Shown one piece after another: positions 62,401-64,000 of a DNA stretch of 64,000 nt (positions within the stretch are counted from its first letter, which is position 1; every line of letters starts with the position of its first letter). A program made the translations under genes and the position numbers. The notes beneath the pieces are model-generated. The model did not search any database, was not told where the DNA came from, and saw only the letters and a list, made by a program, of their open reading frames with translations. The DNA is taken from positions 5,657,408 through 5,721,407 of the forward strand of contig NC_058513.1 of the NCBI RefSeq assembly GCF_020382885.2, given 5' to 3'. Source of the stretch: Scatophagus argus (taxonomy: Eukaryota; Chordata; Actinopteri; Scatophagidae).

Positions 62401-63733
62401 TGCTGTTTGAGGGTGGGCTTTAGTGCTGGGTTATGCAAGAAAAGAATCTGTACAAGTGTATAAAAATGATTGCTGTCTTTTCTCTTTGTTTTCCCTCCAG
62501 ATCATCAAGAAATCCTGCATTGAGATTTTGGCTGCGGAGCCCTCCAGTGTGTGTGCAGGAGGTGAGGAGCTAAAAACACACACTCACTGACACACTGAAC
62601 TGAACTGACTCTCTCCTGAATCAAACTGGTGCCAGCCTCCCATCATTTCTTCAGCTGTGTTAATTTCATTAGTGGGTGCCCCATCTCATTCTGTCACTTC
62701 AGTAATGACAATCCCAGACTGAAAAACAGCCATATATGGGCATCCAGGTCACTTACAGGAAATTTATCTGTTGGCTACAGCTGAAATGCAGAGTCAGATA
62801 ACATCCTTCAGTGTCCTGCCAAAAGAAAGATTATCACAGTTGAAGCAACATTAAATGGACATTAAAAGGCACAAATGAACAGATAAAAACAGGGGATGAT
62901 TAAACACTTGGCAGAAGCAAAAGAACTTTTACTGCACTCACATCTGCTTTTCTCTTTTATTAAGCAGTGAATTACTGTCACCCTTCAAGAGGAAAAGTAT
63001 TTAATTTGAAACCGACTAGTAGTCACCGTACTGTTGCTGCACTGAGTGCTGTGTTATCCAGTTCAGTGCTGTAGTCAGTCTCAGTCTCATCTTAATACAT
63101 TAAGAGCTGAGAATGTTTACTGTGTTGCAGGCCACATTGTAACACAGCATATGCACATACATATACATTCATACATATTTAAACATTTACAAATATAATA
63201 AAAGAATGAATTACTGTGCATTTTAGTGTCATTACTTGGGAGCACAGTTCAAATACTTGCATTCTCACACAGACAAATAAACTGAATTAATGCAGGAATC
63301 CACTGAGACTTTGAGTAGTGCCCTCTTTAACCATGCTAGGAGCAAAAAGAAGCTGTATAGTCTTAAACATGAAAATGGGCCTCATGTTCAAGAGCTACAT
63401 ACAGTATAAAATGTCATTTTGCTTGGCATAGAGTCCAAAATGTAAAATTGTCAATGTGTGTCATGTAACCAGAGTCTTTCCAAGTGGTGGTGAGAGGAAA
63501 CGGTTTCCTCCATGCCAGAAACATCAACCAGGTGCTCTGCAGCTTCAAGATCAACGATACGGTTACAGTCAGTAAGTACACCTACTACCTCTGCTTGTTT
63601 CCGTGCTTTAATGTAAGGTACTCTGGGGGGATGTACATTTAACAAAATGTTTTTTCCTCCTAGATGAAAAGCCGGCCGGTGTAGAAAACACATTCTTACT
63701 GTGTCCAGCTCCTGTCATCGATGAAGTTGGCAA
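47470..63733 (+). CDS. antxr1c: Anthrax toxin receptor 1-like protein (antxr1c/ANTXRL type), 5' part, 11 exons
   Basis: Type I membrane receptor whose von Willebrand A domain binds extracellular-matrix proteins. Exons: 47,470-47,630; 57,488-57,559; 59,352-59,423; 59,895-59,976; 60,076-60,106; 60,193-60,266; 60,397-60,465; 61,326-61,406; 62,501-62,561; 63,473-63,571; 63,664-63,733. All junctions are GT-AG and the frame is continuous for 290 residues; the rest lies beyond the window. There is a signal peptide (about residues 1-27), then an acidic run E34-E39. The vWA domain holds the metal site: DKSGS at residues 53-57, T121 in GGDT and D150 in TDGE. The Ig-like region begins near '[20 protein letters not shown]' and includes 'NGFLHARN' and 'LLCPAP'. 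Sequence is nearer ANTXR1 than ANTXR2. The gdf10/gdf2/rbp3 neighbours match human ANTXRL. The ATG at 47,470 is preferred because it starts the signal peptide. The paralogue letter is uncertain. Confidence 0.9.
49123..49138. repeat. T16 homopolymer
   Basis: Sixteen T in a row in antxr intron 1. Confidence 0.85.
50240..50515 (+). repeat. Dispersed teleost repeat (cttgcccaaggacac type)
   Basis: Blocks 'cctttacaacat', 'agccattcacacacacattc', 'ggtgttcagtatcttgccca', 'aggacacatcgacatgcag' and 'gaacttccgattagtgga' follow a well-known teleost interspersed repeat. The apparent open frame across it is spurious. Confidence 0.65.
51130..51470 (+). repeat. Dispersed teleost repeat, third copy
   Basis: It has 'ttagcatgctaacatttgc', 'gattaccaaagttgacggca', 'ttcatcctctgggaacta' and 'ggccaagagattaacattgc', matching the order of the element at 31,790-32,215 and, in its first part, that at about 3,270. 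Confidence 0.6.
56583..56606 (+). repeat. G24 homopolymer
   Basis: Twenty-four uninterrupted G residues in antxr intron 1. Such runs are rare, can form quadruplexes and are prone to sequencing length errors. Confidence 0.85.
56868..56915 (-). repeat. (GATA)n-linked LINE/SINE 3' tail
   Basis: A short TAGA/GATA run is joined to 'ctttattgatcccgagggaa'. Read on the minus strand this is the retroelement 3' end '...gggatcaataaagta' followed by (TCTA)n, a typical teleost LINE/SINE terminus. Confidence 0.6.
58140..58330 (+). repeat. Dispersed repeat, copy B of a pair
   Basis: Counterpart of 3,530-3,730: 'cactttgag', 'caaagtgcc', 'gttccattatattc', 'gctgatatctccataa', ending in 'gggtgaactgtccct'. It lies in antxr intron 2. 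Confidence 0.55.
62014..62280 (+). mobile_element. Second deleted Tc1-like transposon remnant
   Basis: The left edge 'ctatatagacaaaagtattt' is the same terminal repeat as at 46,303. Transposase sequence follows within 30 bp, on the + strand: [15 protein letters not shown] and EELDWPTQS, then a frameshift and stops. Nearly all of the N-terminal half is deleted. The deletion point differs from the copy at 45,783-46,303. It lies in antxr intron 8 (between the exons at 61,326 and 62,501). Confidence 0.75.
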
Positions 63734-64000
63734 GTAAGTGCTTCTTTTTATGACTGTATGAATTCATTCATTCCTCGAGATCCTTTTTCAAATATCTCAA
63801 GAGGAAGCGCTCACATTTCACACTAAGTGGAATCCACGTGTACCTTAGATCACGTTGTTTGTCTCAAACTAAGAGACACACATGTATACACACATGTGTG
63901 TATAGGCACAGACTATAAGAAGCCTGCTGTACATTAGCTCTTTTTACGATCCCTATCCGTCTCTGCATTCTTCTTGTCTACATCCCAGCACAGCTTAAAA

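Noticed and set aside
1..64000. tRNA, rRNA or microRNA genes
   Set aside because: No cloverleaf with A and B boxes or clear precursor hairpin was recognised by eye; a tRNAscan-SE or Infernal run would be needed to exclude them.

Overview
The window is vertebrate nuclear DNA, most likely from a ray-finned (teleost) fish and plausibly a percomorph. The evidence is GT-AG spliced genes, long AT-rich intergenic stretches, abundant GT/TC microsatellites, Tc1-like transposon remnants, several dispersed repeats typical of teleost genomes, and a tandem pair of interphotoreceptor retinoid-binding protein genes, an arrangement known from bony fish. No bacterial, plasmid or CRISPR features were seen. The species cannot be read from the sequence.

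Layout: about 1-21,100 holds no gene that I can support; it contains microsatellites, old dispersed repeats and a few unique-looking stretches that may be regulatory. Then five genes follow, all on the + strand. They are gdf10 (BMP3b; 3 exons, 21,124-24,208), gdf2 (BMP9; 2 exons, 29,273-31,615), an intronless three-module rbp3 (36,771-39,551), a second two-module rbp3 with three introns (40,694-43,526), and the first eleven exons of an anthrax-toxin-receptor-1-like gene (antxr1c/ANTXRL type, 47,470 to at least 63,733). The last gene runs off the right edge. Its 9.9-kb first intron and its upstream flank are rich in transposon debris.

The genes do not form a pathway. Together they match the ANTXRL-GDF10-GDF2-RBP3 neighbourhood of human 10q11, so the block is an old syntenic segment. 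gdf10 and gdf2 encode secreted TGF-beta-family dimers, the rbp3 genes encode retinoid carriers of the photoreceptor matrix, and the antxr gene encodes a cell-surface von Willebrand A receptor for extracellular matrix.

The most interesting signal is a conserved block of about 70 bp, containing a CRX/OTX-like GATTA core, about 130 bp upstream of the start codon of both rbp3 genes. It looks like a shared proximal promoter kept after tandem duplication. I found no convincing new biological system.
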